A stretch of 64,000 bases of DNA from the NCBI GenBank assembly GCA_003153775.1, contig PMBI01000050.1, forward strand, positions 191,325-255,324, given 5' to 3'. The position numbers and the translations under genes are program-made. Source of the stretch: Syntrophaceae bacterium. GTDB taxonomy: Bacteria > Desulfobacterota > Syntrophia > Syntrophales > UBA2185. Of the stretch, positions 12,297-21,768 are shown one piece after another. Below the pieces are notes generated by a model. It worked only from the letters and a program-made list of their open reading frames with translations, searched no databases and had not been told where the DNA came from. Every line of letters starts with the position of its first letter. Position 1 is the first letter of the stretch.

Positions 12297-12309
12297 ACAG
12301 GAAACATGA

Positions 12310-13245
12310 ATGATAGATATTGATTATTTGAAAAAGATCAAGCTCGCAACCTCACCCCTGGGTCAGCAGCTCGTGGCAACATTGTTGCTTTTTCCCAATT
12401 ACCGTATTTTCGCTAACGTGGATATCCAGGTCGAAAATATCGAGCGCATTCCTAAGGACGAGAATGTGATCTTTGCCATGAATCACACGGATCGCTTCAA
12501 CTACTGGCCGTTCCAGTACAAACTATGGAGCATGAAATGTTTCTCATATACCACGGTATGGGTTAAGGGTAAGTACTACAGAAATGCGCTGCTTGCCAAA
12601 GGGCTCGACTTGTGCAATCTCATTCCCGTTCCCTCCATGGGTTATTTGATCGAGGAGTTTTACAGGAAGAAATTCAAACAGCGGCTCGATAAGAACGTTT
12701 ACAGGGCTATTAGAGATATTATTGACGGCAAATATGAAAGTATCGATGCCTACCCGAGGAAGGCGGCCGAGGCGCTCAATGCATTGGGAGAACATTTTGT
12801 TGATTTTGTAACGGGCTACTATGATTCAATTATGGAACGGGTAGCGGAATTGAGCAGGACAGCCCTCTCCGAAAAGAATCTTAACCTCCTCATCTTCCCG
12901 GAAGGCACGAGGGGCGCCCAGTTGGGAGAAGGAAGAACCGGTGTTGCTCAGCTTGCATTATCGACGGGGAAGAAGATCGTTCCCGTCGGTTGCAACAACT
13001 CGGATCAGTTATATACGGGGAGCCTGCCCTTTGCGAAAAGCGGGCGGATTGTTTATCGAGTGGGGGAACCTCTCACGCTGGATAATCAATTGCGGGAATT
13101 CGCTATAGACGAACCATTCAAACTGTTTTCCAAAGAGTCGCAGAGGAAGTATAGGAGACAGTTCGAAGAGGTGACGAGGATTGTCATGGAGAATATCAAC
13201 AAGCTCCTCGATGAGAAGTACAGACGCGCCTTCACAGGGTCATGA
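12310..13245 (+). CDS. PlsC-like acyltransferase with atypical motif I
   Basis: MNHTDRFNYW and LLIFPEGTRGAQLGEGRTGVAQLA. Confidence 0.78.
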   Translation: MIDIDYLKKIKLATSPLGQQLVATLLLFPNYRIFANVDIQVENIERIPKDENVIFAMNHTDRFNYWPFQYKLWSMKCFSYTTVWVKGKYYRNALLAKGLDLCNLIPVPSMGYLIEEFYRKKFKQRLDKNVYRAIRDIIDGKYESIDAYPRKAAEALNALGEHFVDFVTGYYDSIMERVAELSRTALSEKNLNLLIFPEGTRGAQLGEGRTGVAQLALSTGKKIVPVGCNNSDQLYTGSLPFAKSGRIVYRVGEPLTLDNQLREFAIDEPFKLFSKESQRKYRRQFEEVTRIVMENINKLLDEKYRRAFTGS

Positions 13246-13298
13246 CGTCACAGCAATTCACCTCCAACCCGTTTCGCTAAGTCGCAGGGAGGCGGCAT

Positions 13299-13703
13299 AT
13301 GAGTGCCATCGCGGCGATTCAAGAACTTATCAAGCCCCTATTCCCCGGCTTAATGGGGATGCAGCTCACGGAAGTTACTCCTGAAAGAGTCATTGCGTCA
13401 ATGGAGGTTCGTCCGGATCTATGTACCGTCGGAAATATACTTCACGGCGGTGCGCTTATGGCCTTTGCGGACACGCTTGGTGGTATAGCCACGTTTATCA
13501 ACCTCGGAAGTGGCGCGCGCACAACGACCATCGAGTCGAAGACCAACTTTCTCGGAGCCATGCCCGTCGGCACTCGTATCACCGGCGAGTGCACCCCCTT
13601 GCACCGTGGCAAGACCACGATGGTGTGGCAGACGCACGTAAAGTCCGAGAACGGCAGGCTATGCGCCGTCGTTATTCAAACGCAGATGGTGCTTCCCGCC
13701 TGA
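13299..13703 (+). CDS. PaaI-family hotdog-fold thioesterase
   Basis: LCTVGNILHGGALMAFADTLGGIA signature. Confidence 0.88.
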   Translation: MSAIAAIQELIKPLFPGLMGMQLTEVTPERVIASMEVRPDLCTVGNILHGGALMAFADTLGGIATFINLGSGARTTTIESKTNFLGAMPVGTRITGECTPLHRGKTTMVWQTHVKSENGRLCAVVIQTQMVLPA

Positions 13704-13842
13704 TGTCTTTCCCATGATCCTCGGTCTCTCGGTAGCGCCTTTGAATTCGGTAGCGAGCGCATTCCCCGTAGCTTGCTGCGGAGAGCTTCAATTTTCTCCG
13801 GCGCGTCAGATGGAGAGGTATTCGTTGCAGGGCAATAAAAGG

Positions 13843-13878
13843 AAAGAGCGTCCATTCATACTAATGGACGCTCTTTTT
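13843..13878. terminator. Rho-independent (bidirectional) terminator
   Basis: aaagagcgtccat-t..cta-atggacgctcttt followed by tt; between convergent genes. Confidence 0.85.
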
Positions 13879-13915
13879 GTTCGGTTGGGACAAGATTGAG
13901 TTGAAGATAAGTTTG

Positions 13916-15577
13916 TCAGTCTCTTAAAATGGCGCCTGTACTTGCGGAAGTCACTAGTCCGGCATACCGTACGAGGTAACCGCTTTTTATTGCCGGTCGC
14001 CGCGGCCTGAATTTAGCCTGCCTCTTCTTCAATTCGACCGGACTCACATTGAGGGTGATCGTCTTTTTGGGGATGTTGATGGCGATAATATCGCCTTCCC
14101 TGACAAGACCAATGGGACCTCCCTCGGCTGCCTCCGGAGAAATGTGTCCGATAGCCGCCCCGCGGGTTCCGCCGCTGAACCGTCCATCAGTCAGGAGCGC
14201 CACCGTCGTATCGAGCCCCATACCGGCGATGACCGACGTCGGCGCCAGCATCTCGCGCATACCCGGTCCACCCTTCGGCCCCTCGTAGCGGATGACGACG
14301 ACGTCGCCTGCTTTGATCTTCCCGCCGAGGATGGAGGCAATGGCATCGTCCTCGGAGTCGAAGACCCGGGCCTTACCTTTATTGACGAGCATTCTCTCAG
14401 CAACGGCGGACTGCTTGACAACAGCGCCATCGGGGGCCAGATTACCCCGCAGGATGGCGATACCCCCTTCTTTCGAATAAGGATTGTTAAGCGGCCGGAT
14501 GACGTCACTGTTTAGCACCGCAGCTTCTTTTAGGTTGACACCGACCATCTTCCCTGTAACTGTCAAAGCCTTCAGGTCGATGACGCCAAGCTTGCTGATT
14601 TGCTTCATCACCGCCTGGACTCCGCCTGCCATGTCCAGGTCTTCCAGATGGTGCTGCCCTGCGGGACTTAGCTTGCAGAGATTAGGGGTCTTCTTGCTGA
14701 TCTCGTTAAAGAGGTCGAGATCCAGCTTAATTCCCGCTTCATGGGCAATGGCGGGGATGTGGAGGACCGTATTGGTTGAGCAGCCGAGGGCCATGTCTAC
14801 TGCGATGGCATTCTTGAAGGCCGAAAGTGTCGCGATCTTTCTCGGACGGATATCTTTTTTGAAGAGTTCCATGATCTTCATGCCGGCCTTCTTCGCGAGA
14901 CGCCTCCTGGCCGCGTGAACGGCAGGGACGGTGCCATTTCCGGGAAGGCCGAGACCGAGGGCCTCGGTTACGCAGTTCATGGAATTTGCCGTGTACATGC
15001 CTGAGCATGATCCGCAGCCGGGACAGGCACAGTCTTCCAGGGCCTTTAGATATTTTTCCTTCATCTGGCGGGATTTCACCTTTCCCACACCTTCGAAGAC
15101 GCTGATGAGATCAACCGTCTTCCCTTCCAGGGTGCCCGCCATCATGGGACCGCCGCTGATGAAGATGGTAGGGATGTTCAGGCGAAGCGCGGCCATCAAC
15201 ATTCCGGGGATGATCTTGTCGCAATTGGGGACCATGACCAGAGCATCAAAGGGATGGGCGATAGCCATGACTTCAATGGAATCGGCGATCAGCTCGCGGC
15301 TGGCAAGGGAGTATTTCATGCCTGTATGTCCCATGGCAATCCCGTCGCAGACGCCGATGACGGGGAATTCGACAGGCGTGCCGCCTGCCATGCGGATGCC
15401 CGCCTTTACGTCTTCAGTTATAAGGTCCAAGTGAATATGTCCGGGTATGATTTCATTGGCGGAATTCACGACGCCGATCAACGGCTGCGCAATTTCTTCA
15501 TCCGTATACCCCATGGCTTTGAAGAGAGATCTGTGGGGCGCCCGTTCAAGCCCCTTTTTCATCAGGTCGCTTCGCAT
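13916..15577 (-). CDS. ilvD: Dihydroxy-acid dehydratase
   Basis: [41 protein letters not shown]. Confidence 0.97.
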   Translation of the reverse strand: MRSDLMKKGLERAPHRSLFKAMGYTDEEIAQPLIGVVNSANEIIPGHIHLDLITEDVKAGIRMAGGTPVEFPVIGVCDGIAMGHTGMKYSLASRELIADSIEVMAIAHPFDALVMVPNCDKIIPGMLMAALRLNIPTIFISGGPMMAGTLEGKTVDLISVFEGVGKVKSRQMKEKYLKALEDCACPGCGSCSGMYTANSMNCVTEALGLGLPGNGTVPAVHAARRRLAKKAGMKIMELFKKDIRPRKIATLSAFKNAIAVDMALGCSTNTVLHIPAIAHEAGIKLDLDLFNEISKKTPNLCKLSPAGQHHLEDLDMAGGVQAVMKQISKLGVIDLKALTVTGKMVGVNLKEAAVLNSDVIRPLNNPYSKEGGIAILRGNLAPDGAVVKQSAVAERMLVNKGKARVFDSEDDAIASILGGKIKAGDVVVIRYEGPKGGPGMREMLAPTSVIAGMGLDTTVALLTDGRFSGGTRGAAIGHISPEAAEGGPIGLVREGDIIAINIPKKTITLNVSPVELKKRQAKFRPRRPAIKSGYLVRYAGLVTSASTGAILRD

Positions 15578-15652
15578 GCTTTCCTCCTTTTATTTCTTGC
15601 AATGAGCGGAATGCAGACAACCTCGTAGTGCAACTCTTCCGCTTAGTAATGC

Positions 15653-16699
15653 CTACTTTTTTCTACGCTCCGGTCTCAATGAGCGAACCACTGCGCCCGC
15701 CCGCCACATTTCGCTATTCTTTATGGCATCGAGTTCCTTTTGCAGTTTCTCTCTGTAATCTGGGGCGGAGTTTACCTCAAGGACTATGGCGGTTTCCTTG
15801 CCGGATGCCACCCTATCGTACAACTCATCGAATACAGGCGCTACAGCATCACGGAATCTGTTTTTCCAGTCCAAGGCGCCCCTCTGGGCAGTTGTGCTGC
15901 AATTGGCATACATCCAGTCCATACCATTTTGCGCTACAAGCGGCATGAGGCTCTGGGTCAATTCCTCGACAGTCTCATTGAAGGCTTCACTGGGGCTGTG
16001 TCCATGCTTGCGGAGAACATTATACTGCGCCTCCAGAACACCGGCGAGACAACCCATCAGGACGCCGCGCTCACCCGTGAGGTCGCTGTAAACTTCCTGT
16101 TCAAACGTGGTGGGGAAGAGATACCCCGATCCTATGGCAATGCCGACGGCAATGGTTCTTTCCATGGCCTTTCCCGTGGCGTTCTGGAAAACGGCGTAGC
16201 TCGAATTTATGCCACTTCCCGCAAGAAAGTTGTCGCGCACCGTGCGTCCGGCACCTTTTGGCGCTACCAGTATAACATCGATGTCAGAGGGGGGGATCAC
16301 ACCGGTCTGATCTTTATACACGATGGAGAATCCATGAGAAAAATAGAGGGCCTTTCCTTTTGTCAATTGGAGTTTTAATTCCGGCCACATGGCCTTCTGG
16401 CTGGCATCCGACATCAGGTACTGAATGATTGTGCCGCGTTTTGCAGCTTCCATTGGTGGAAACAGCGTCTCGCCCGGCTTAAAGCCTTCGTCAATGGCCT
16501 TCTGCCAGTTGAAGTCGCCTTCGCCCACGATACAACGGACACCGTTATCCCTCATGTTTAGGGCTTGACCGCGTCCCTGTACACCGTAGCCAATGACGGC
16601 AACCGTTTCATCCTTGAGCACTTTGCGCGCCTTTTCGAGGGTGAACTCCTCTGATGTGACAACCTCTTCCATGACCCCGCCGATGTTGATTTTAGGCAT
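15653..16699 (-). CDS. ilvC: Ketol-acid reductoisomerase (eukaryote/fungal-like form)
   Basis: VIGYGVQGRGQALNMRDNG; ILVAPKGAGRTVRDNF; GINSSYAVFQNATGKA; GHSPSEAFNETVEELTQSL. Confidence 0.95.
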   Translation of the reverse strand: MPKINIGGVMEEVVTSEEFTLEKARKVLKDETVAVIGYGVQGRGQALNMRDNGVRCIVGEGDFNWQKAIDEGFKPGETLFPPMEAAKRGTIIQYLMSDASQKAMWPELKLQLTKGKALYFSHGFSIVYKDQTGVIPPSDIDVILVAPKGAGRTVRDNFLAGSGINSSYAVFQNATGKAMERTIAVGIAIGSGYLFPTTFEQEVYSDLTGERGVLMGCLAGVLEAQYNVLRKHGHSPSEAFNETVEELTQSLMPLVAQNGMDWMYANCSTTAQRGALDWKNRFRDAVAPVFDELYDRVASGKETAIVLEVNSAPDYREKLQKELDAIKNSEMWRAGAVVRSLRPERRKK

Positions 16700-16778
16700 A
16701 TTAGTACCTCCTTATTATTATAAATTTAACGATCAATAGCATTGTCTGGGATGTACTCTGAACACTCTTCATTTACGA

Positions 16779-17276
16779 CTATTTCTGACGCTCCACGGCG
16801 ACAACTCCCGTTCTCGTAAAATCATCCATACCCATCTTGTCCAAAAAAGCAAGGGCGTCGTCGATGTCTTTTTTGCCGCCCGTCACTTCCAGTATGCAGG
16901 TATCAACGTCCATCTTTACAATCTTCCACTTAAGCGTGTCAACAGTCTGCATGATCTTCACTTGATTCGCATCGGTTAATTTCATCCTCACCAGGACCAT
17001 TTCCCGGCAGGCCGCATTGGCCCGCGTCAGATCCTTCACTTCAAGGACATCGATAATCTTTGTCAGCTGCTTTTCAAGTTTGATGACGGTCTCCCGGTTA
17101 CCGAGGGTGGTAATAACGATTCTGGTAATTTCAGGATTCCTCGTGATGTTTGCCGAGATGCTTTCGATATTGAACCCCCGGCCGCTGAAGGTTCCCGCGA
17201 TCCTGGCCAGAACGTCGGGCCTGTTATTTACCAAGATGGAAATGGTATTCTCCTTTACTTCCATAAGCTCATTCAC
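16779..17276 (-). CDS. ilvN: Acetolactate synthase small subunit (copy 1)
   Basis: ISILVNNRPDVLARIAGTFSGRGFNIESI ACT domain. Confidence 0.95.
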   Translation of the reverse strand: MNELMEVKENTISILVNNRPDVLARIAGTFSGRGFNIESISANITRNPEITRIVITTLGNRETVIKLEKQLTKIIDVLEVKDLTRANAACREMVLVRMKLTDANQVKIMQTVDTLKWKIVKMDVDTCILEVTGGKKDIDDALAFLDKMGMDDFTRTGVVAVERQK

Positions 17277-17308
17277 CTCACAATAGATTTGATATATTCC
17301 AGGCCATC

Positions 17309-18997
17309 CTATTTGCTCAAGACCATATCCGTCAGCGCCGCACCCGGTGAAACCATGGGGTAGACACCTTCCTCGGGTTCTACATGGAAATCCATTACGA
17401 CCGTCTTCGGAGTATCGAGACCCTTCCTTAATGTGGCCTCCACCTCTTCGGAGCGTGTCGCCCGCAGGCCGACAGCGCCATAAGCCTCGGCAAGCTTCAC
17501 AAAGTCAGGCACATTATCTATATTGCTGTGGGAATAACGCTTCCCGTAGAACAGTTCCTGCCATTGGCGGACCATGCCCAAAAATCCGTTATTGAGGATG
17601 ACGATCTTGACGGGAAGGTCATAATTGACAGCCGTCGCCAGCTCCTGAATATTCATCTGGATACTTCCATCTCCGGCAATGTCTACGACGACCTTGTCAG
17701 GACGCGCAACCTGCGCGCCGATCGCAGCCGGGAATCCATAACCCATTGTTCCCAGGCCGCCCGATGTAATGAATGAATTGGGATAATCGAAATGATAATA
17801 CTGCGCCGCCCACATCTGGTTCTGCCCCACCTCTGTCGAGATGATAGCTTTTCCTTCCGTGAGGCGATAGAGTGTTTCCACGACGTATTGAGGCTTGATC
17901 TTATCTGACTGACAGTATGTCAAGGGCGCGAACTCTTTCCACTTCTGAACTTGCTCAAGCCATGCCTTTGTTTGCTTTTCGGGCCTCGCAAAACTCTTGT
18001 CGGAAATCCATTTATTGAGCAGCTGCAACACGGGCTTGCAATCGCTTGCAATCGATAGATGCGTCTTTACAAATTTATCGATGGATGCCGGGTCAATATC
18101 TACATGAAGTACCTTGGCATGGGGCGCAAAGGCGTCAAGCTTCGACGTAACCCGATCATCAAAACGGACACCGAGCGCGATCAAGAGGTCGCAATTACTG
18201 ATTGCCATATTGGCGTAATAGGTACCGTGCATACCCGGCATGCCGAGCCAATGTGGGTCGGATGCAGGGAACGCTCCGAGCCCCATAAGGGTTGAGGTGA
18301 TGGGTACGTTGAGCAGTTTCACAAATGTTCTCAACTCGTCCCAGGCCCGCCCGAGAAGCACGCCGCCCCCCGAGATGACGAGTGGTCTTTCCGCCTGCCT
18401 GATCATGTCAAGCGCTTTAGCACAGGCATCTTCGATGGAGGCCTTCTTGTTGTTATTGGGAAGACTCAGTGTCCAGGATATGTCATTATCCTCGATAAGA
18501 GACTTCGTAATATCCTTGGGAATATCGATAAGGACGGGACCGGGGCGTCCCGAGCGGGCGATATGAAAGGCTTCCCTGACGATGCGTCCCAGGTCGTCAA
18601 TCCGCCTGACCAGAAAATTATGTTTCGTGCACGGTCTTGTAATACCGGTGATGTCCACTTCCTGAAAGGCGTCGCCGCCGATCAAGGAGGTCGCCACCTG
18701 ACCCGTCAGCACGACGACGGGAATGGAATCCATAAATGCATTCGCTATACCGGTTACCGTATTTGTCGCTCCAGGCCCTGACGTCACCAGGCATACACCA
18801 ACCTTGCCGGAAACCCGCGCATATCCGTCGGCTGCGTGGATGGCGCCCTGTTCATGCCGTACTAAAATATTTCTAATCTTTCTTCTGTACAGTTCATCAA
18901 AGATGTCGAGTACGGCTCCACCGGGAAATCCGAAGATCGTATCTGCATTCTCCTTTTGCAAGGCCTCAAAAAGGACTTGTGCTCCCGTTAACTTCAC
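17309..18997 (-). CDS. ilvB: Acetolactate synthase large subunit (copy 1)
   Basis: FGFPGGAVLDIFDELYRR; HEQGAIHAADGYARVSGKVGVCLVTSGPGATN; GDGSIQMNIQELATA. Confidence 0.97.
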   Translation of the reverse strand: MKLTGAQVLFEALQKENADTIFGFPGGAVLDIFDELYRRKIRNILVRHEQGAIHAADGYARVSGKVGVCLVTSGPGATNTVTGIANAFMDSIPVVVLTGQVATSLIGGDAFQEVDITGITRPCTKHNFLVRRIDDLGRIVREAFHIARSGRPGPVLIDIPKDITKSLIEDNDISWTLSLPNNNKKASIEDACAKALDMIRQAERPLVISGGGVLLGRAWDELRTFVKLLNVPITSTLMGLGAFPASDPHWLGMPGMHGTYYANMAISNCDLLIALGVRFDDRVTSKLDAFAPHAKVLHVDIDPASIDKFVKTHLSIASDCKPVLQLLNKWISDKSFARPEKQTKAWLEQVQKWKEFAPLTYCQSDKIKPQYVVETLYRLTEGKAIISTEVGQNQMWAAQYYHFDYPNSFITSGGLGTMGYGFPAAIGAQVARPDKVVVDIAGDGSIQMNIQELATAVNYDLPVKIVILNNGFLGMVRQWQELFYGKRYSHSNIDNVPDFVKLAEAYGAVGLRATRSEEVEATLRKGLDTPKTVVMDFHVEPEEGVYPMVSPGAALTDMVLSK

Positions 18998-19090
18998 TTT
19001 TCTCCACCCCCTTTTAAAATCCCCTCTGTCAACGCCCTCAACCGATATGGGGTTAAGGGTGGGGTCTAAGACATGCGGGGAAATTTCTCC

Positions 19091-19126
19091 AAAAAAAAAC
19101 CGTTACCTTTTGCTGGTAACGGTTTT
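19091..19126 (-). terminator. Intrinsic terminator (attenuator) downstream of Ile-rich leader peptide
   Basis: aaaaccgttacc-ttttgct-ggtaacggtttt, 12-bp stem with A-run (U-run on minus-strand transcript) at 19091-19099. Confidence 0.85.
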
Positions 19127-19156
19127 TACTGCGAACTATGTGCTAAACGCAAACCA

Positions 19157-19234
19157 TCATCCAGCCCTCCTATGGAAGGGAATGATTATCCCGATAATAA
19201 TTATGATGATGTTTGCGATACTAAACGCGTGCAT
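19157..19234 (-). CDS. ilvBN (copy 1) attenuator leader peptide MHAFSIANIIIIIIGIIIPFHRRAG
   Basis: 25-codon ORF on minus strand (ATG CAC GCG TTT AGT ATC GCA AAC ATC ATC ATA ATT ATT ATC GGG ATA ATC ATT CCC TTC CAT AGG AGG GCT GGA TGA) with 10 Ile codons, between a promoter-like site and a terminator upstream of ilvB. Confidence 0.85.
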   Translation of the reverse strand: MHAFSIANIIIIIIGIIIPFHRRAG

Positions 19235-19261
19235 GTCGTTATCAATCCTCACTATGAAATC

Positions 19262-19290
19262 TTTTTAACAGCCTCCCACGGTATTGTCAA
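19262..19290 (-). promoter_or_regulatory. Sigma70-like promoter for the Ile-leader/ilvBN copy 1 transcript
   Basis: Minus strand TTGACA-N17-TAAAAA about 25-30 nt upstream of leader ATG. Confidence 0.6.
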
Positions 19291-19309
19291 GAAGATTTAA
19301 TCGTCTTTC

Positions 19310-19822
19310 TTAGATTCTTCTCTGTGGTTTCGTTCTCTCGATGGCAATTGATCCGGTTCTATTTATTTCCTCCACACCGAATGACTGGAAGAATTTCAGG
19401 AATGCCGCCGTTTCATCCGGCTGACCCGTCAATTCGAGGATGAAATAATCCGGTGTCATGGTGACGATTCTGCAACCGAACAGTTCAATTGCCCTCAGGA
19501 TATCTGAATAGGCCCCTTCTTTGACGGTAAGGCCGATCAACATCAACTCTCTCTGAATGTAGGATTGTCCCGAGACATCGGAGACTTCGATGACATCCAC
19601 AAGTTTATCCAGTTGTTTCTTTATCTTTTCCGTAAAGTCAGGATCCGATTCGCTGGTCAGGGTGATTCTCGAAACATCCCGGTTCGTAGTTTCCGCCACG
19701 CAAAGGCTCTTGATGTTGTATCCATGGCGGCCAAACACGCCTCCCACACGGGAGAGCACGCCCGGTTGATTGTTTACGAGGATGGAAATAGTCTGTTCCT
19801 GTTCGCGTGCCTTTTTTAACAT
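19310..19822 (-). CDS. ilvN: Acetolactate synthase small subunit (copy 2)
   Basis: QTISILVNNQPGVLSRVGGVFGRHGYNIKSL ACT domain. Confidence 0.94.
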   Translation of the reverse strand: MLKKAREQEQTISILVNNQPGVLSRVGGVFGRHGYNIKSLCVAETTNRDVSRITLTSESDPDFTEKIKKQLDKLVDVIEVSDVSGQSYIQRELMLIGLTVKEGAYSDILRAIELFGCRIVTMTPDYFILELTGQPDETAAFLKFFQSFGVEEINRTGSIAIERTKPQRRI

Positions 19823-19845
19823 GATAGATCCTCCGCAATCATTTT

Positions 19846-21519
19846 TCAGTCAAGTCTGTCGTACATCATCTCGATATTCGAGCATCCCGGCGGGATGATG
19901 GGGTAGACATAGTTCTCCGGATCAACAACGGCCTCCAGGAGATAAGGGCCATCGGCCTTTACCATAGCCTCGATGCCCGCCTGCGGATCTTTATCCACGG
20001 CAATTCTGCTCCCCGGGATGCCGAAGCCCCGGGCCACCGCTACAAAATCAACCTTGCTTCCCAATTCAATGGTGTTAAAACGGGCATTGTAAAAAAGGTC
20101 CTGAATCTGGCGGATCATCCCGAGATGCCCATTATTGATGACGACTATCTTTATCGGTAAATTGTAATAGCTGATGGTGGCCAATTCCTGGATGTTCATG
20201 TAGAATCCTCCGTCGCCTGTGATAGCGACGACGGCCCTCTCCGGAGTGCCGATCTTGGCGCCGATAGCTGCGGGCAGGCTGAATCCCATAGTGCCCATGC
20301 CGCCGCTGGTGATGAGACTGCGGGGGCTCCGTGCCTGCCAGGTGCGCACTGTCCATATCTGATTCAGTCCCACATCCGCAGTCACCGTTGTTTCGACAGG
20401 CATGGCCTCCTGTACCATCCGAATAAAATCTCCCGCCAGTCCGCATCCCGTGTCCGCGACTTTTCCGGTGATGGCATCGCGCTCAGACTGTATTCTCTGT
20501 AGCCACTCCGATTTTTCCTTTGCATCTATCAGGGGCAGCAAGGCCGTCAGCGCGTCGCGAATATCCCCGACGTAAGGCAGATTAATCTTGATGCTCTTTC
20601 CGATCGAAGTAGGGTCGATATCGATCTGGGCAATTTTTGCCAGAGGCGCAAATTCTTCGATGAGTGCCGTGCTGCGGTCTGAGAAGCGTGTGCCTATGGC
20701 CAGGATAAAATCGCACTGATGCACCATACTATTTGCCAGTTCATTGCCGTGCGTTCCTATCAACCCCAGGTTGTATCCATTGATGGAGTCAACGGAGCCA
20801 ATGCCCATCATCGTAGTGACGAAAGGAATCTTCGCCTTCTCAATCAGCTCGCGTACCAGAAGAAATGCGTTGCTCAGTTTAACACCACCTCCAATGATGA
20901 GGATCGGTCTTTCGCTCTGATTCAATGTCTTGGCGATCATCTCCAGCTGTTCACGATCTTCTTCAGTCTTGTAGTTCGCCTTCAGCGCAGGGGCAGCTTT
21001 CTCTTCTGCCGCCGGGCATTTCGACGACAGGATGTCGCGGGGGAGATCCACGAGAACCGGACCCGGCCTGCCGGTCTTGGCCAGTTCAAATGCCTGCCGC
21101 AGCGTTGCTGCAAGATTATTCACATCGTGCACCTGATAACTGTGTTTTGTGATAGGCAAGGTTATCCCGATGATGTCCGTTTCCTGGAAGGCATCCTGGC
21201 CCAGGAGGCTCGTGCTCACCTGCGCCGTGAGGGCGACCATGGGCGTTGAGTCCATGAACGCCGTGGCAATGCCCGTCACCAGGTTGGTGGCACCGGGCCC
21301 GGACGTGGCGATACATACGCCTACTTTTCCCGTAGCACGCGCGTAGCCGTCAGCAGCGTGAGCTGCTGCCTGTTCGTGTCGCATGAGATAATGCCGGACC
21401 TCACTGTTTATCAACCGGTCATGGATAGGTAGGGTGTTTGCCCCCGGGTATCCGAAGATTACATCAACCCCTTCCTCCCTTAATATTTGTATGATTATAT
21501 CCGCTCCAATGGTTTCCAT
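19846..21519 (-). CDS. ilvB: Acetolactate synthase large subunit (copy 2)
   Basis: IFGYPGANTLPIHDRL; HEQAAAHAADGYARATGKVGVCIATSGPGATN; GDGGFYMNIQELATI. Confidence 0.96.
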   Translation of the reverse strand: METIGADIIIQILREEGVDVIFGYPGANTLPIHDRLINSEVRHYLMRHEQAAAHAADGYARATGKVGVCIATSGPGATNLVTGIATAFMDSTPMVALTAQVSTSLLGQDAFQETDIIGITLPITKHSYQVHDVNNLAATLRQAFELAKTGRPGPVLVDLPRDILSSKCPAAEEKAAPALKANYKTEEDREQLEMIAKTLNQSERPILIIGGGVKLSNAFLLVRELIEKAKIPFVTTMMGIGSVDSINGYNLGLIGTHGNELANSMVHQCDFILAIGTRFSDRSTALIEEFAPLAKIAQIDIDPTSIGKSIKINLPYVGDIRDALTALLPLIDAKEKSEWLQRIQSERDAITGKVADTGCGLAGDFIRMVQEAMPVETTVTADVGLNQIWTVRTWQARSPRSLITSGGMGTMGFSLPAAIGAKIGTPERAVVAITGDGGFYMNIQELATISYYNLPIKIVVINNGHLGMIRQIQDLFYNARFNTIELGSKVDFVAVARGFGIPGSRIAVDKDPQAGIEAMVKADGPYLLEAVVDPENYVYPIIPPGCSNIEMMYDRLD

Positions 21520-21552
21520 AATTGCTTCTTGCTCCTTAGCTGTTCAGAAAAT

Positions 21553-21584
21553 AAAAAGCCGCCAGTCCATCTGCACAGCGGCTT
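21553..21584 (-). terminator. Second terminator-like hairpin downstream of Val-rich leader
   Basis: aagccgc ... gcggctt stem with A-run (aaaaa) on + strand, i.e. U-run on minus transcript. Confidence 0.65.
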
Positions 21585-21593
21585 GTAAGGCAT

Positions 21594-21624
21594 AAAAAAG
21601 CCGCGGGCTTTAGGGGCCCGCGGC
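21594..21624 (-). terminator. Intrinsic terminator (attenuator) downstream of Val-rich leader peptide
   Basis: aaaaaa-gccgcgggc-tttaggg-gcccgcggc; perfect 9-bp GC stem plus U-run on minus transcript. Confidence 0.88.
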
Positions 21625-21645
21625 TCTTCGTTCTATGTCATTCCG

Positions 21646-21735
21646 TCACAGAAACCGAGCAGCGGTCCCCCGAAGTACAGATACTACTACTACGGCTACG
21701 TTAAGGGTGCTGGTGCTCAGGCTGCAACGGGTCAT
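21646..21735 (-). CDS. ilvBN (copy 2) attenuator leader peptide MTRCSLSTSTLNVAVVVVSVLRGTAARFL
   Basis: 29-codon ORF with Val run (VAVVVVSVL, all six Val codons GTA); RBS AAGG 7 nt upstream; terminator follows; directly upstream of ilvB. Confidence 0.88.
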   Translation of the reverse strand: MTRCSLSTSTLNVAVVVVSVLRGTAARFL

Positions 21736-21768
21736 CTGCTTACCTTTGTTCGTTAATCTTGACCTAAT

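Noticed and set aside
18723-19268. 181-aa + strand ORF containing IIPIIIMMMFAILNA
   Set aside because: Antisense to the ilvB start and the Ile-rich leader; the minus-strand leader/terminator architecture explains the sequence better.
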